NCBI RefSeq assembly: GCF_900177815.1
Contig: NZ_FXAZ01000001.1
Location: forward strand, 992,001-1,056,000
DNA: 64,000 nucleotides
From: Paenibacillus aquistagni
Lineage (GTDB): Bacteria; Bacillota; Bacilli; Paenibacillales; Paenibacillaceae
Reading direction: 5' to 3'
Shown here: one piece after another, positions 32,348-41,374 of the stretch
How the letters are laid out: each line of letters begins with the position of its first letter
Position numbering within the stretch: the stretch's first letter is position 1
The notes under the pieces: model-generated
Told to the model about the DNA's origin: nothing
Database searches by the model: none
The model's input: only the letters and a program-made list of their open reading frames with translations
Program-made: the position numbers and the translations under genes

Positions 32348-32875
32348 ATGAGTAGAAGAAGTAAAATGGCGAGTGCTGCCAAAGAATGGGCTTCTAAGCC
32401 GTTAATCGGCAATGAAAACAAATGCGGACCTGATTTGGAACCTATTCTTTGTTACTTCCCCAGAGAAGATAAAAGTGTAGGATTTGATTGGTGTGCGGCT
32501 TTTGTATATCACTGTTGCATTGAAGCTGGATTGAATCTGCCAGTGCGATATCCTGCACCTGTGTCACGAAATTTTGCTTGGGTAGAAGCTTGGATAGAAT
32601 GGGGACAATTATATGGCTTTTATCATCATAAGAGCGACCTTACATTTACCCCCGATCAAGGAGATCTAATCATATTTGATAATCTTGTAGGGAATGGACT
32701 GAATGATCATATCGGAGTGGTATTAGCAATAGATCAGGACAAGATCATTACAGCAGAAGGGAATTATAATAATCTATCGGGAATATTCCAAAGAGCTCCT
32801 GAGCAAGTAAATGGATATATAAGAATAGACGATACGTACCAAGTGAGGAGCAATTCATTAATAATTAAAGAATAA
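32348..32875 (+). CDS. CHAP-domain amidase/peptidase (cytoplasmic form)
   Basis: A 175-residue protein with AAGGCGGTG upstream. The CHAP catalytic cysteine is in FDWCAAFVYHC (about residue 49), the histidine in LNDHIGVVLAID (about 125), and AEGNYNN gives the polar third residue. There is no signal peptide or cell-wall-binding repeat, so it is not an obvious lysin. Similar small CHAP proteins act as accessory amidases or effectors. Confidence 0.78.
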   Translation: MSRRSKMASAAKEWASKPLIGNENKCGPDLEPILCYFPREDKSVGFDWCAAFVYHCCIEAGLNLPVRYPAPVSRNFAWVEAWIEWGQLYGFYHHKSDLTFTPDQGDLIIFDNLVGNGLNDHIGVVLAIDQDKIITAEGNYNNLSGIFQRAPEQVNGYIRIDDTYQVRSNSLIIKE

Positions 32876-32889
32876 GGAGATGAACGATA

Positions 32890-33042
32890 TTGGATATGTC
32901 TGTGTTTTCCGTTCTGTTAATCCTGCTATTTTTGCCGGTAATTGGTCTTGGAATCTTCTGTTTGATTCTTTTTATAAAACTGGCGCTTCGTGGTATTAAA
33001 GTACTGGATATTTACATTAATGAGAAAACAAATACATACTAG
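32890..33042 (+). CDS. Small single-segment membrane protein
   Basis: A 50-residue protein starting at TTG 32890 with AAGGAGATG upstream; an ATG two codons later is possible. One long hydrophobic stretch (about residues 3-30) is followed by a polar tail ending EKTNTY. No family is recognised. It sits 15 bases after the CHAP gene and may be co-expressed with it. Confidence 0.5.
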   Translation: MDMSVFSVLLILLFLPVIGLGIFCLILFIKLALRGIKVLDIYINEKTNTY

Positions 33043-33099
33043 AATCATGTCGCTGATACCATCTATAGGTCTATTATTAAGAGATAATATCATTGGGTG

Positions 33100-33263
33100 A
33101 TGAAAGTGAATATATTCATTCTTACTAAAGTAACTGCATACATTACTCGGGATAAAGATGGAACAAGACAAATACTTGTGTTTGAAGAAAAAGGCTTCGA
33201 GCATCTTGGCTTTCAAAAAGGAAGTTTGATAAAGAGAAATAGGAGTAATTCATGGAAAATCTA
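33100..33263 (+). pseudogene. NUDIX hydrolase, N-terminal fragment
   Basis: ATG 33100 encodes KVTAYITRDKDGTRQILVFE and EKGFEHLGFQKGS, the usual first 40 residues of a NUDIX protein up to where P-G-G should follow. The frame is then cut and runs into the ribosome-binding region of the SDR gene. It is a 3'-truncated gene. Confidence 0.6.
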
Positions 33264-34019
33264 AATAAGAGAATTGCCATAATTACAGGTGTTAGTCATA
33301 GTCGTGGAATCGGAGCTGCAATTTGCAGGAGATTAGCTCAAGAGGGTGTAGATATCTTTTTTACATACTGGAATGCTGATACGAATTGGGATCTTCATTT
33401 TAAGAAAGAGCTGAAGAACTACAACATTAGATGTCATAGTATTGAAGCGGACCTTTCAGATCCAACGTCTGTCAATGTTATCTTTGATCAAGTTGCCAGC
33501 CAATTAGGCATCCCCACAATACTAGTTAATAATGCAGCTGTTTCTACCCAAGATGGGTATTTGAACTTGAATGCTAAAACACTGGACAATCATTATGCAG
33601 TCAACGTCAGAGCAGCATGCTTATTGTCAGTAGAATTTGCGCGGAGGTTCAAGGAGGCTCAACTGGTTAGAGGAAGCATTATAAACATGACCTCTGGACA
33701 AGCCCAAGGTCCAATGCCATGCGAATTAGCTTATGCTGCAAGTAAAGGAGCTATTTCAGCATTCACATTATCATTATCAGCAGAATTGGCACCACTAGGT
33801 ATTGCCGTAAATGCTTTGAATCCCGGTCCAACAGATACAGGGTGGATGACGCCAGAAATCAAGCAGGCACTAACTCCAAAATTCTTATCAGGAAGAGTAG
33901 GAGAGCCTGAGGATGCGGCGAACATTGTAGCATTTCTGACAAGTGAAGAAGCGAAATGGATAACAGGTCAAGTTATAAACGCGAAACGCGGAAGGCGGAT
34001 TTCTAAGAGGTTAGTGTGA
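33252..34019 (+). CDS. Short-chain dehydrogenase/reductase (SDR)
   Basis: A 255-residue oxidoreductase with AGGAG ahead of ATG 33252. The cofactor motif is TGVSHSRGIGAAICR, with NNAAVS later, catalytic Ser in NMTSGQAQG and Tyr-x3-Lys in YAASKGA. The C-terminus ends AKRGRRISKRLV, whereas relatives end INSEGGF. A second frame at the end still reads EGGFLRG and stop, so a small frameshift near 33981 has changed only the last dozen residues. The active site is complete. It resembles FabG/3-ketoacyl-type SDRs; the substrate is unknown. Confidence 0.85.
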   Translation: MENLNKRIAIITGVSHSRGIGAAICRRLAQEGVDIFFTYWNADTNWDLHFKKELKNYNIRCHSIEADLSDPTSVNVIFDQVASQLGIPTILVNNAAVSTQDGYLNLNAKTLDNHYAVNVRAACLLSVEFARRFKEAQLVRGSIINMTSGQAQGPMPCELAYAASKGAISAFTLSLSAELAPLGIAVNALNPGPTDTGWMTPEIKQALTPKFLSGRVGEPEDAANIVAFLTSEEAKWITGQVINAKRGRRISKRLV

Positions 34020-34064
34020 AGTAGAAAATGATTCAACTTGGAATTATGGGATACCTTAAAGGGG

Positions 34065-34505
34065 GTGGTAATTATACAATGGAGTAAGCTGAAAAAACAA
34101 GTGGAGAATCATTTTTGTGATGAATTAAAAGACAGGATTACTTTATTCAGTACTTGGTACAAAAATGGCGGGAGTCCGAGTAGAGGAAGAGCAGCGGTAT
34201 TGTTGGACAAGAATGAGATTTATGAAGCAAACACGGATAAGTGGTTAATGAGCGAAATAAATAGTCATAATCAAAGTAGTTGTAAAGTAATTGAACGATA
34301 TGAGTTTCACAAATTGTTAGAAGAATATTTATCCCAATCCATTGAAAGATCATTATTATCGAAGTATGAATTGATTCGGGGACTTGCAATAATAGACAAG
34401 AGGGTAGGCAAACGAAGACTGATCCAGATGAAAGAGATTGAAAGTGAATTTTGTAAAAAACTGTATCAATTGAGATGTGATATTGAAGGAATAAGAACAA
34501 TATAG
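34065..34505 (+). CDS. SF0329-like conserved protein
   Basis: About 146 residues. The conserved part begins WSKLKKQVENHFCDELKDRI and continues with GRAAVLLDKNEIYEANTDKW, the layout of the short Bacillales SF0329-type family. The start is uncertain: AAAGGGGG sits directly before GTG 34065 and ATT 34071, and the ATG at 34038 lacks a site. The function is unknown. Confidence 0.55.
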   Translation: MVIIQWSKLKKQVENHFCDELKDRITLFSTWYKNGGSPSRGRAAVLLDKNEIYEANTDKWLMSEINSHNQSSCKVIERYEFHKLLEEYLSQSIERSLLSKYELIRGLAIIDKRVGKRRLIQMKEIESEFCKKLYQLRCDIEGIRTI

Positions 34506-34512
34506 GTGTTGT

Positions 34513-34713
34513 TTGTACCTTGATGTGCTTTGGATAGCTGATGAATACAGACACAAAGGCTGCGGAAAAGCCATGCTTCATGAAGCAGAAAGATTGGGGA
34601 AGGAACTCGGCTGCACGTTCACGCATACATGTACTTTTACCTATCAGTCTCCAAATTTCTATAAGAATATGGGGTATGAAGTGTTGGGTGTAAATGATGA
34701 ATATCCAGATTGA
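34513..34713 (+). pseudogene. GNAT acetyltransferase, C-terminal half
   Basis: YLDVLWIADEYRHKGCGKAM gives motif A (R-x-x-G-x-G) at the very start, and FTYQSPNFYKNMGYEVLG gives motif B. The first 70 or so residues of a normal GNAT are missing, and the fragment begins 8 bases after the preceding stop with no ribosome-binding site. Confidence 0.65.
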
Positions 34714-34935
34714 ATCAAACAGTATTTCTGAATAAAAAGTTGATTTAGAGTTACAGACAAAAGAACATTAAAATAGAAACGATTTCTAAAGATAAGATCT
34801 AATCAAGTTAAGAAATAAATGAATTAAATATATCGTCTGATAGAACATTTTTCGTTTGATCGTTCGTTAATTAATGAATGTTACATAAGCCTCCATGACA
34901 ATGGTCCATTAAAAATGTGCAAAAGGGGGATTCCC

Positions 34936-35277
34936 TTGAAACTTCGAGATTATATAGGGGAGTATATCAAGATTTACACCAATAACTCAGATTGGTTTAT
35001 TTGTGAACCTCTTAAGGAAGAAGATGGGAATAAAACATCAGAACAATCTAGAATAATGATTATCGTGATATCAAGTGAAAATAGTTCGTATACCTTAGGT
35101 GAAATGCAAATTGAGCATGCGAATATAAAGAGAATCGAGTCATTGGATACAAATATACAAGAGGGACTAAGGCTAACATTGAATTACTCACCAGACATAC
35201 AGAATACTTATTCTTCAACAGATGCAGCAACATTACCCGATAAAATTGTGATCGTAAAGAGAAATGAGATGAAGTAG
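34936..35277 (+). CDS. Hypothetical protein
   Basis: A 113-residue soluble protein starting at TTG 34936 with AAAAGGGGG upstream. It opens MKLRDYIGEYIKIYTNNSDW and has alternating strands. No family is recognised. The gap 35278-35509 after it holds no gene I can support. Confidence 0.55.
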   Translation: MKLRDYIGEYIKIYTNNSDWFICEPLKEEDGNKTSEQSRIMIIVISSENSSYTLGEMQIEHANIKRIESLDTNIQEGLRLTLNYSPDIQNTYSSTDAATLPDKIVIVKRNEMK

Positions 35278-35509
35278 CTGTAATATATGACGCTAGATGA
35301 TGTTAACGCAGCCTTAAATTAATCACAAGGAGCAGTCACTGTGGTCGATTGTCAAGCTTATTTATGGACCGTGACAGTACAATGGGGGTATGGGAAACAT
35401 TGGATATTAGAAAGAAGCTGAAAGTGGTTACATACCTAACCAAGAAAGCTAATGATGAAGATTCGAAGCTCGGTTTGTGCCCTGATTCAACTAAAAACGA
35501 GGTGGATGA

Positions 35510-36091
35510 ATGGAACGACTGCTTATAAAAAACGATTGTTTGGTTGATGATCTGTATATTATTCATGCTCAAATGAATCATTTTGATCGCATGCTGGAGC
35601 TGTTCCTTGATGCTGCACATTGGCTTAACACATTAGGATCGAGTCAATGGAGACATTTTCTTGATGGTTATGGACGGGATGATATTTCAGCAAGCATCAA
35701 CGCCGGTACGGCTTTTTTGATTATGAGAAATGATGTAGTAATTGGATCCTTTACTGTTCAACCGACTCCTGACGAGTGGGATATTCATATATGGGGAGAT
35801 GCTCACCTGGATGATTCGGTGTTTCTACATAGACTCGTTTTGAGTCGATCGGCAGCAGGGAATGGATTAGGAGGTACTATTTTAAAGTGGATAGAGCATA
35901 ATTTGGAATTTCCTCCACATAAGAAATATATCAAGCTTGACTGTGTAGGCGATAATGCAAAGCTTAATCATTTTTATGTATCAAATGAGTATTTGTTCTT
36001 AGGTGCTGCGGCAGATGGTCATCATAAATATCAAAAGGAAATCAAACACATCACATTTCAAGACAACAACTTACGTGGTGAGATAATGTGA
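35510..36091 (+). CDS. GNAT acetyltransferase
   Basis: A 193-residue acetyltransferase with GAGGTGGATGA upstream of ATG 35510. The core reads VFLHRLVLSRSAAGNGLGGT (motif A with G-x-G-L-G) and KLDCVGDNAKLNHFYVSNEY (motif B). It overlaps the next gene's start (TGATG), so the two are translationally coupled. Confidence 0.82.
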   Translation: MERLLIKNDCLVDDLYIIHAQMNHFDRMLELFLDAAHWLNTLGSSQWRHFLDGYGRDDISASINAGTAFLIMRNDVVIGSFTVQPTPDEWDIHIWGDAHLDDSVFLHRLVLSRSAAGNGLGGTILKWIEHNLEFPPHKKYIKLDCVGDNAKLNHFYVSNEYLFLGAAADGHHKYQKEIKHITFQDNNLRGEIM

Positions 36092-36612
36092 TGAATCGAA
36101 TTCAAATAGTAGGGGCTTCAGGTTCGGGAACGAGCACACTAGCTAAAGCAATGTCTGAGAAATACGGATATAAACATTTTGATACCGATGATTATTATTG
36201 GCTGCCAACAGAAGAACCATTTTCGCAAGCTCGTCCAATTGAAGATAGAATACAGCTGCTCTCAACAGATCTCCTTAATCATGATGAATGGGTTTTATCT
36301 GGATCATTATGCGGATGGGGGTATGTCTTCATTCCAAACTTTGATTTCGTGATCTACCTTTGGCTGCCTGAAGAGATTCGAATGCAAAGACTTGCTGAGC
36401 GAGAAGCACATCGGTATGGGAAAGATATTGCCGCAGGCGGAAAAAGACATAGGTCTTATCTGAAATTTATGGAGTGGGCATCGAATTACGATACAGCAGG
36501 ATTAGAGATGAGAAGTAGGACGTTACATGAAGAATGGTTATCACGATTGCCGTGTAGAGTTGTGAAATTAGAAGGAGACATAAGTATCCAGGACAAATTG
36601 AGATACATCTAG
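36091..36612 (+). CDS. AAA-type P-loop kinase (adenylate-kinase-like)
   Basis: A 173-residue kinase. ATG 36091 overlaps the GNAT stop; a GTG lies just before it. Walker A is GASGSGTSTLAKA (G-x4-G-T-S-T, with T replacing the usual K), HFDTDDYYW carries the Mg-side Asp, and LAEREAHRYGK is the basic lid. Proteins of this kind ('topology modulation'/FlaR-like) bind ATP. Replacement of the Walker lysine by threonine is normal in part of this family. The coupling to a GNAT suggests a joint modification role. Confidence 0.72.
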   Translation: MNRIQIVGASGSGTSTLAKAMSEKYGYKHFDTDDYYWLPTEEPFSQARPIEDRIQLLSTDLLNHDEWVLSGSLCGWGYVFIPNFDFVIYLWLPEEIRMQRLAEREAHRYGKDIAAGGKRHRSYLKFMEWASNYDTAGLEMRSRTLHEEWLSRLPCRVVKLEGDISIQDKLRYI

Positions 36613-36717
36613 GAGCATACATAAATAATGATACGTGAGAAGGGACAACGCGTATCGAGATCGTATAACATATTGAATCGCATCGCTTGAAAGTACTCTC
36701 TGAAGGAAGGTGTATAA

Positions 36718-37207
36718 ATGAGATATGTTATGATCATTCTATTCATTGCTTGTTTAACTGCATGTGGTGATCAAAGTACAAAACAAGCCATTCAATCCGC
36801 CCCTTTAGCAACCAATGAGAGTCAATCCACCCCGAACACAGAAGAAACTCCGCATAGTACAGAATCTGAAGAACTTATATATGAAGAACCCCTCTATCTT
36901 GCAGAGGAAGAATATCAAGGTGACGAATTAGAGATTATCAAGCTCTTGAATCTACGGATGAAGTATTTATGGGAAGAAAATGAAAGCGATTATATGGCTT
37001 TAATTGATGAGAATAGCCCTTTAGGTTTCTTCCCTAAGTATAAGATTAAAGAAATAAAGCTGCTGCGCAATATTGTCGTACAGGAGCAGAAGAATATTTT
37101 CCAAGCAGTCGTAAGTGTTAACGGATGATCAAGAATATAACTATACGTATGTATTTAGAAAAAATAAAGAAGAAGGATCGACTTGGAAGATTGCAGATAT
37201 TGATTAA
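36718..37207 (+). pseudogene. Lipoprotein with late frameshift
   Basis: GAAGGAAGG precedes ATG 36718. A signal peptide ends in the lipobox L-T-A-C-G, followed by a Ser/Thr/Glu linker and a soluble domain (EIIKLLNLRMKYLWEENESD). The first frame stops at 37126. One base off, the sequence continues VLTDDQEYNYTYVFRKNKEE and STWKIADID to TAA 37205-37207, the natural tail. The translated part keeps the lipidation site and most of the domain and loses about 30 residues. Confidence 0.6.
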
Positions 37208-37254
37208 AGTAAGTTTGTCATACAAGTGAGCGTCCAAAGCTGTCGCAAGAACGC

Positions 37255-37320
37255 TTGTACGCAGGTTCGCTAAAAGGTAAAATATAACGACAACTGATGA
37301 CATGATGACAGGTGGGCTAG
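37255..37320 (+). repeat. Third remnant of the type I toxin-antitoxin unit (promoter only)
   Basis: TTGTAC (37255-37260), 17 bases, TAAAAT (37278-37283) and ATAACGACAACTGATG match the promoter and leader of the copies at 10742 and 14572. Toxin and terminator are gone, and the remnant runs straight into a truncated APH gene. Confidence 0.6.
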
Positions 37321-38010
37321 ATTGCTTATGAGTGTATTCAACAGCTTGGATGTACAAAGCATAAAAAAAGAATAGCGGGCGATGACGCTATTGATATTTT
37401 ACCAAACTGCACGCCAGATCAGCAGTATAATATTGGGGTTGAAGCGGGGGAACAATTAAGGAAAATGCATCAATATTTTGCTCCCAAGCATATCTCTCCT
37501 TGGTATGAGCGAAAAGCAACCAAGCATCAAAGATATATGGATGAATATTTGAACGGCGGAGTGAGAGTAAGACACGATGACAAGATCATATCGTTTATTG
37601 AACAAAATATGAAATACATGGAACATAGGCCAAATGTGTTTCAACATAATGATTTCCATGTAGGGAATATAATTGTTAAGGACAAACGACTCTCTGGCAT
37701 TATTGATTTTAATCGATATGACTGGGGAGACCCTATCCATGACTTTCTTAAAGTAGGTATTTTCAGCAGAGAAGTTAGTATTCCCTTTTCCAATGGTCAG
37801 CTTAAGGGTTACTTCCAAAATGAGCAACCGGGAGAAGCATTTTGGAGGCTCTATTCCTTATATCTCGCCATGTGCGTATTCTCATCCGTGGTCTGGACAT
37901 TAAAGGTAACACCTGGGTCGATGGATGAGATGCTGGATAAGATCTACACGTTCCTGGAGGACCATGATTATTTCGAACGTATGAAGCCGAAATGGTATCA
38001 AGAGAACTAG
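37321..38010 (+). pseudogene. APH-family phosphotransferase, 5'-truncated
   Basis: The open frame starts after a TAG at 37318. It encodes IAYECIQQLGC, GDDAIDILPNCTPDQQYNIG and GEQLRKMH, then the catalytic VFQHNDFHVGNIIV (H-x-D-x4-N) and GIIDFNRYDWGDP (D-F-N-R), all typical of aminoglycoside/antibiotic phosphotransferases. The N-terminal lobe with the ATP-binding loop and lysine is missing. The break falls at the end of the toxin-antitoxin promoter remnant. A product from ATG 37465 would be 181 residues and inactive as a kinase. Confidence 0.65.
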
Positions 38011-38078
38011 TTGCGAGTTAATAGAGGCGGTATCTGTATAGGGAACAATAATTCAACAATCTATAGATTAGGTGGTGA

Positions 38079-38570
38079 CATGATGCCAGAGGCAGCGGCG
38101 TTAATCGAGCAATACTTCGCCACCAAGGACATCGCGAATCGAAACTCACTTTAAAAGCATTTTATCTTCAACCTTCCTGCTGATGGTAAGGAGTTTTTTC
38201 TTAAGGCTTTTAAGAAAGAACGTTATTTGGATATGAAGCTAACAGCAGTCAGAGGTTATGCAGCGTATGCCGAACAGAATGAAGTTGATCAACTCATGAA
38301 GAAATTACTAGAGCTTTTGAAGAAACGTCCTGACAGCACACCTTATAACTATCAGGAATATGAAATCTTACGCTCTGCTTTCCTGATGCCATATTTATTA
38401 AAGCAGTACAATTATGAGTGCTTTCAGATCTTTAGTGAACAATTGGAACATCAGTACAAGGCTATGCCTGAAGCCTTCAAAGGGATTTTCACCTGTGATG
38501 AACAAGGAGAAGGGGTAATGCTCCTTCCCCCGGAAGAATCTCGGAAGCGTATCGATGATTTCTCCTGCAG
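38079..38570 (+). pseudogene. Helical repeat-like protein, frameshifted
   Basis: AGGTGG precedes an ATG near 38079 that encodes PEAAALIEQYFATKD and hits a stop. Other frames continue EFFLKAFKKERYLDMKL and the long stretch QNEVDQLMKKLLELLKKRPD, YNYQEYEILRSAFLMPYLLK and EAFKGIFTCDEQGE up to RKRIDDF. The pieces form one soluble helical protein broken at least twice near 38150-38200. I know similar conserved proteins of unknown function from Bacillales but cannot name the family. Confidence 0.5.
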
Positions 38571-38579
38571 CCATGGGAA

Positions 38580-38771
38580 GTTGAACGAGGCTCTGAATAT
38601 TATACCAAGGAATACATATGCAAAATGCTTCAAGATGAGTATATAAAAATGCAAGAAGGTGGTCTGTTTAAAGTATGGCTGTATAAGGAACATAAGATCA
38701 TAGGGTCCATTGCGCTAAACAATATTATTAGAGGAGCATTTCAATCCTGTCATCTTTCAGGTATGAAATGA
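38580..38771 (+). pseudogene. GNAT (RimJ/RimL-like) N-terminal/middle fragment
   Basis: In a frame overlapping the end of the previous remnant, the sequence reads YYTKEYICKMLQDEYIKMQE and LYKEHKIIGSIALNNIIRGA then FQSCHL, the first half of a ribosomal-protein-alanine-type acetyltransferase. It is cut before motif A. Both ends are missing. Confidence 0.55.
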
Positions 38772-38953
38772 GAATGCAAGCCTGCGAAGTAAAGCACAAC
38801 ACTTCAGTTATAATTGATCTTTATTATCTACTCATGGGTAATGCACGATATAATTTTTTTAGGGCATCAAGCAGTAATTTCATCATCACGAAACGTTATG
38901 ATTTAGTTACATTAAGGTCCTTTTGGTGTTAAAAGAAGATGGGGTGGAGTTTT

Positions 38954-39802
38954 ATGAATACACGATTGGTTCTAATCGAAGGTCTACCAGGCTCGGGAAA
39001 ATCAACTGTTGCACAATTCGTGTCACAAATACTTTTTGAACAAGGAGCAGAGACACAATTATTTCTAGAAGGAAATGTGGATCATCCTGCGGATTTTGAA
39101 GGGGTAGCCTTTTATCAACAAGATGAATTTGATCAATTGTTATCGAAGCATGAAGCGTACAGCGATATGATAACGACCAAATCCGCTAAGCATAGCAGTG
39201 GTTACTTGATCTCGTATCGAAAGATAAAAGACGAATGGGGTTCTCAGTTTCCAGATGAACTTATACACGAAATAGGTAAAAAAGATATCTATGAGCTTCC
39301 ATTTGATCAACATGTTAAGCTGCTAGTAGACAGATGGAATACCTATGTGGAGGATCATCTTCAAGGCAGCGCAGTTTCTATTTTTGAATGCAGTTTTATA
39401 CAAAACCCTTTGACTATCGGCACCGTGAAATATAATGTACAAAAAGAAGAAGTTACTGAGTACGTAAGCGAGCTGGAACGTATTATTAAGCCGCTTAATC
39501 CTCTGCTCATTTATGTTGATCAGCAAGATGTCAGATTTGCATTTGAAAAAGCAATCGAAGACAGACCGAGGGAATGGTCAGAAGGGTTCATTGATTATTA
39601 TACAACGCAAGGGTATGGCAAGATGAGAGGCTATGAAGGCGTTGAGGGAACGGTTCAGGTTCTTGAGGAGCGGAAGAGCATTGAACTTGAGATCTTCAAC
39701 CGATTGAAGATCGACAAACATAAGATCGATAATTCAGCATTTGATATGGAAAAATGTAATGCAGCTCTGTTAGAAATTCCGCATTCAATTGCAGGTAACT
39801 AG
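38954..39802 (+). CDS. P-loop nucleoside/small-molecule kinase
   Basis: A 282-residue protein. ATG 38954 is preferred, with GGGGTGGAG upstream. Walker A is EGLPGSGKSTVAQF (residues about 8-21), then LFLEGNVDHPADFEG, a long helical insert, SIFECSFIQNPLTIG (Mg-side strand) and a lid with EDRPREW. It is a paralogue of 24528-25466 (matching E-G-x-P-G-S-G-K-S-T and D/N-H-P motifs) but lacks the C-terminal beta domain. The substrate is unknown; dTMP-kinase-like folds are the nearest relatives. Confidence 0.75.
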   Translation: MNTRLVLIEGLPGSGKSTVAQFVSQILFEQGAETQLFLEGNVDHPADFEGVAFYQQDEFDQLLSKHEAYSDMITTKSAKHSSGYLISYRKIKDEWGSQFPDELIHEIGKKDIYELPFDQHVKLLVDRWNTYVEDHLQGSAVSIFECSFIQNPLTIGTVKYNVQKEEVTEYVSELERIIKPLNPLLIYVDQQDVRFAFEKAIEDRPREWSEGFIDYYTTQGYGKMRGYEGVEGTVQVLEERKSIELEIFNRLKIDKHKIDNSAFDMEKCNAALLEIPHSIAGN

Positions 39803-39942
39803 TAGAAGAGTAAAAAGATATGTTGAATCGAGTATGACGTGATTATCTTCTTTCTCGGTCTCTTAAAGTTTGCTCGTTCTAATGTATAAAAAGGAATTCT
39901 CATACGACAGAAAATAGAGAAAATCGCGAAAGGAATGAACTT

Positions 39943-40611
39943 ATGATTCCTAAATACCCAAAAGTTCCAGAATTGTCAGACAAACAAATAGATGAAATAA
40001 CGAAAGTTGTGTTTTGTAACGACATTATACTTAATAAGGCTGATTTATTATTTGTTTTTGGAAGCACAGATCCCGGAGCAGTCACACAATCTTTGAATGC
40101 TTTTAAACAAGGGGTAGTAAATGAAATTCTAATCAGTGGAGGAAGTTCAACCACAGGAATAAAGCATGAGGATTGGACAGACGGAACTAAGACTGAAGCG
40201 CAATCAATAAGAGATAAATTAATCCAACACGGAGTACCAGAAGATATTATTTTTATAGAAGATAAATCAAGCAATAGCAAGGAAAACGTTCTGTTTGCTA
40301 AAGAATTATTTGATTTTACCCAGATTAACTCTCTGTATTTTGTGTCTAAAAGCCATGCAGTTGGAAGGCAATATAGAACACTACAAAAATACATAAGTAG
40401 TCAAATTAAAATGGCACCTTATCCATATGAAACAAAATTAAAAGAGAGCGACAATAATTTGAATCATTTGAATTGGATGGAATATCCTGAAAGTAGATCT
40501 CTTGTTATTGGTGAATATTTGAGGATTATATACTATGGAATGAAAGGTGATATAGTAAGCGTAGATGGAGTTGTTGAGGGGTTAGAAGAATATGTGAGAG
40601 GATTTTTCTAG
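39943..40611 (+). CDS. YdcF/DUF218-family protein
   Basis: A 222-residue protein with CGAAAGGAATG upstream. The DUF218 pattern is clear: LLFVFGSTDPGAVTQ, EILISGGSSTTG, EDKSSNSKENVLFAKEL and FVSKSHAVGRQYRTLQKY. The family binds nucleotide-like ligands (SAM has been seen with E. coli YdcF). No membrane segment is present, unlike many DUF218 proteins. A paralogue is at 47645. Confidence 0.82.
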   Translation: MIPKYPKVPELSDKQIDEITKVVFCNDIILNKADLLFVFGSTDPGAVTQSLNAFKQGVVNEILISGGSSTTGIKHEDWTDGTKTEAQSIRDKLIQHGVPEDIIFIEDKSSNSKENVLFAKELFDFTQINSLYFVSKSHAVGRQYRTLQKYISSQIKMAPYPYETKLKESDNNLNHLNWMEYPESRSLVIGEYLRIIYYGMKGDIVSVDGVVEGLEEYVRGFF

Positions 40612-40727
40612 GGTATATATAAATTCTAAATTTTATTCCTTAGGATGAGAACAATTAATCGAACTAAAGGCTAATAGTGAATCTTTTTCTGCAAATAAAA
40701 TCCATCCCAATCTGAGGAGCTAACGAT

Positions 40728-40913
40728 GTGAAAAATACTCGCTTGAAAAAATTATCTTTTCATATTTTGGATTTTACGGTCATGGTCTTTATTTTTTATA
40801 TACTTGGCAGGAGCCTTAGCAGTTTAGGTGCGGCTATCCTCATTTCTGCTGTTTTATATCGTTTAGTAACAAGGCCTTTGCTTAAAATGGTTTTCAAAGT
40901 TGAACAAAAATGA
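40728..40913 (+). CDS. Small membrane protein
   Basis: A 61-residue protein starting at GTG 40728 with TGAGGAG upstream. Two hydrophobic segments (about residues 11-27 and 31-48) lie between basic ends. No family is recognised. Confidence 0.5.
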   Translation: MKNTRLKKLSFHILDFTVMVFIFYILGRSLSSLGAAILISAVLYRLVTRPLLKMVFKVEQK

Positions 40914-41051
40914 TGAAGAGGATAAAGTTATAAATAGATTCCCTTGTATTTTCGATTCGCGAATAAGCGAACGTTATCGATGTTGTTAGTGTTTCTAATC
41001 CTTGTCAGGCGTGTTGTTTTTACTTTCAATGTGGAGGTATGAAATGAACGG

Positions 41052-41374
41052 ACTCAAAGAAGAGTAGTTGTTTCTATCATTACTTCCATATTATTTACCG
41101 TTATGGTGAGTCTCCTCTCTATGAATGGTACATATGATTTCAGGTTCTACTTTGTTTTTATTCTTAATTATGCGATCCAGCCATTTTGATCATATTGGCC
41201 GGTGAAGATTGGAATATCATAGATTACATAGAGCTATTGCCTACCGCTAATCTTTGAGTAGGCGCAGCATTAATATTTTTTACAATCGATCGTACAATCG
41301 ATCGTATTTTTGATGTTTTTTTCAAAGAACGAATCGATATAGAGCTCAAACTGATCAAAAATCTCAGTAAGCCT
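41052..41374 (+). pseudogene. Small membrane protein, decayed
   Basis: One frame reads NERTQRRVVVSIITSILFTV and NGTYDFRFYFVFILNYAIQP to a TGA near 41187. Another, after further stops, reads IFFTIDRTIDRIFDVFFKER and IDIELKLIKNL to a TGA near 41375. Together they resemble one membrane protein with several lesions. The repeated 12-mer ACAATCGATCGT (twice, about 41282-41305) is in the second piece. The rest of 40914-41591 holds only a doubtful GTTATCG half-site at 40973. Confidence 0.4.

Noticed and set aside
35336-35620. Leftward frame before the GNAT at 35510
   Set aside because: It overlaps the start of a clear + strand gene and has no supporting signals.
40960-40979. AAGCGAACGTTATCGATG as another attC-like right end
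   Set aside because: Only the short ACGTTA core matches, with no arm or left box. Left as a possible remnant only.
41280-41306. Tandem 12-base repeat ACAATCGATCGT as an origin or regulator site
   Set aside because: It lies in a decayed coding remnant and encodes a repeated T-I-D-R, so local slippage is a simpler explanation.
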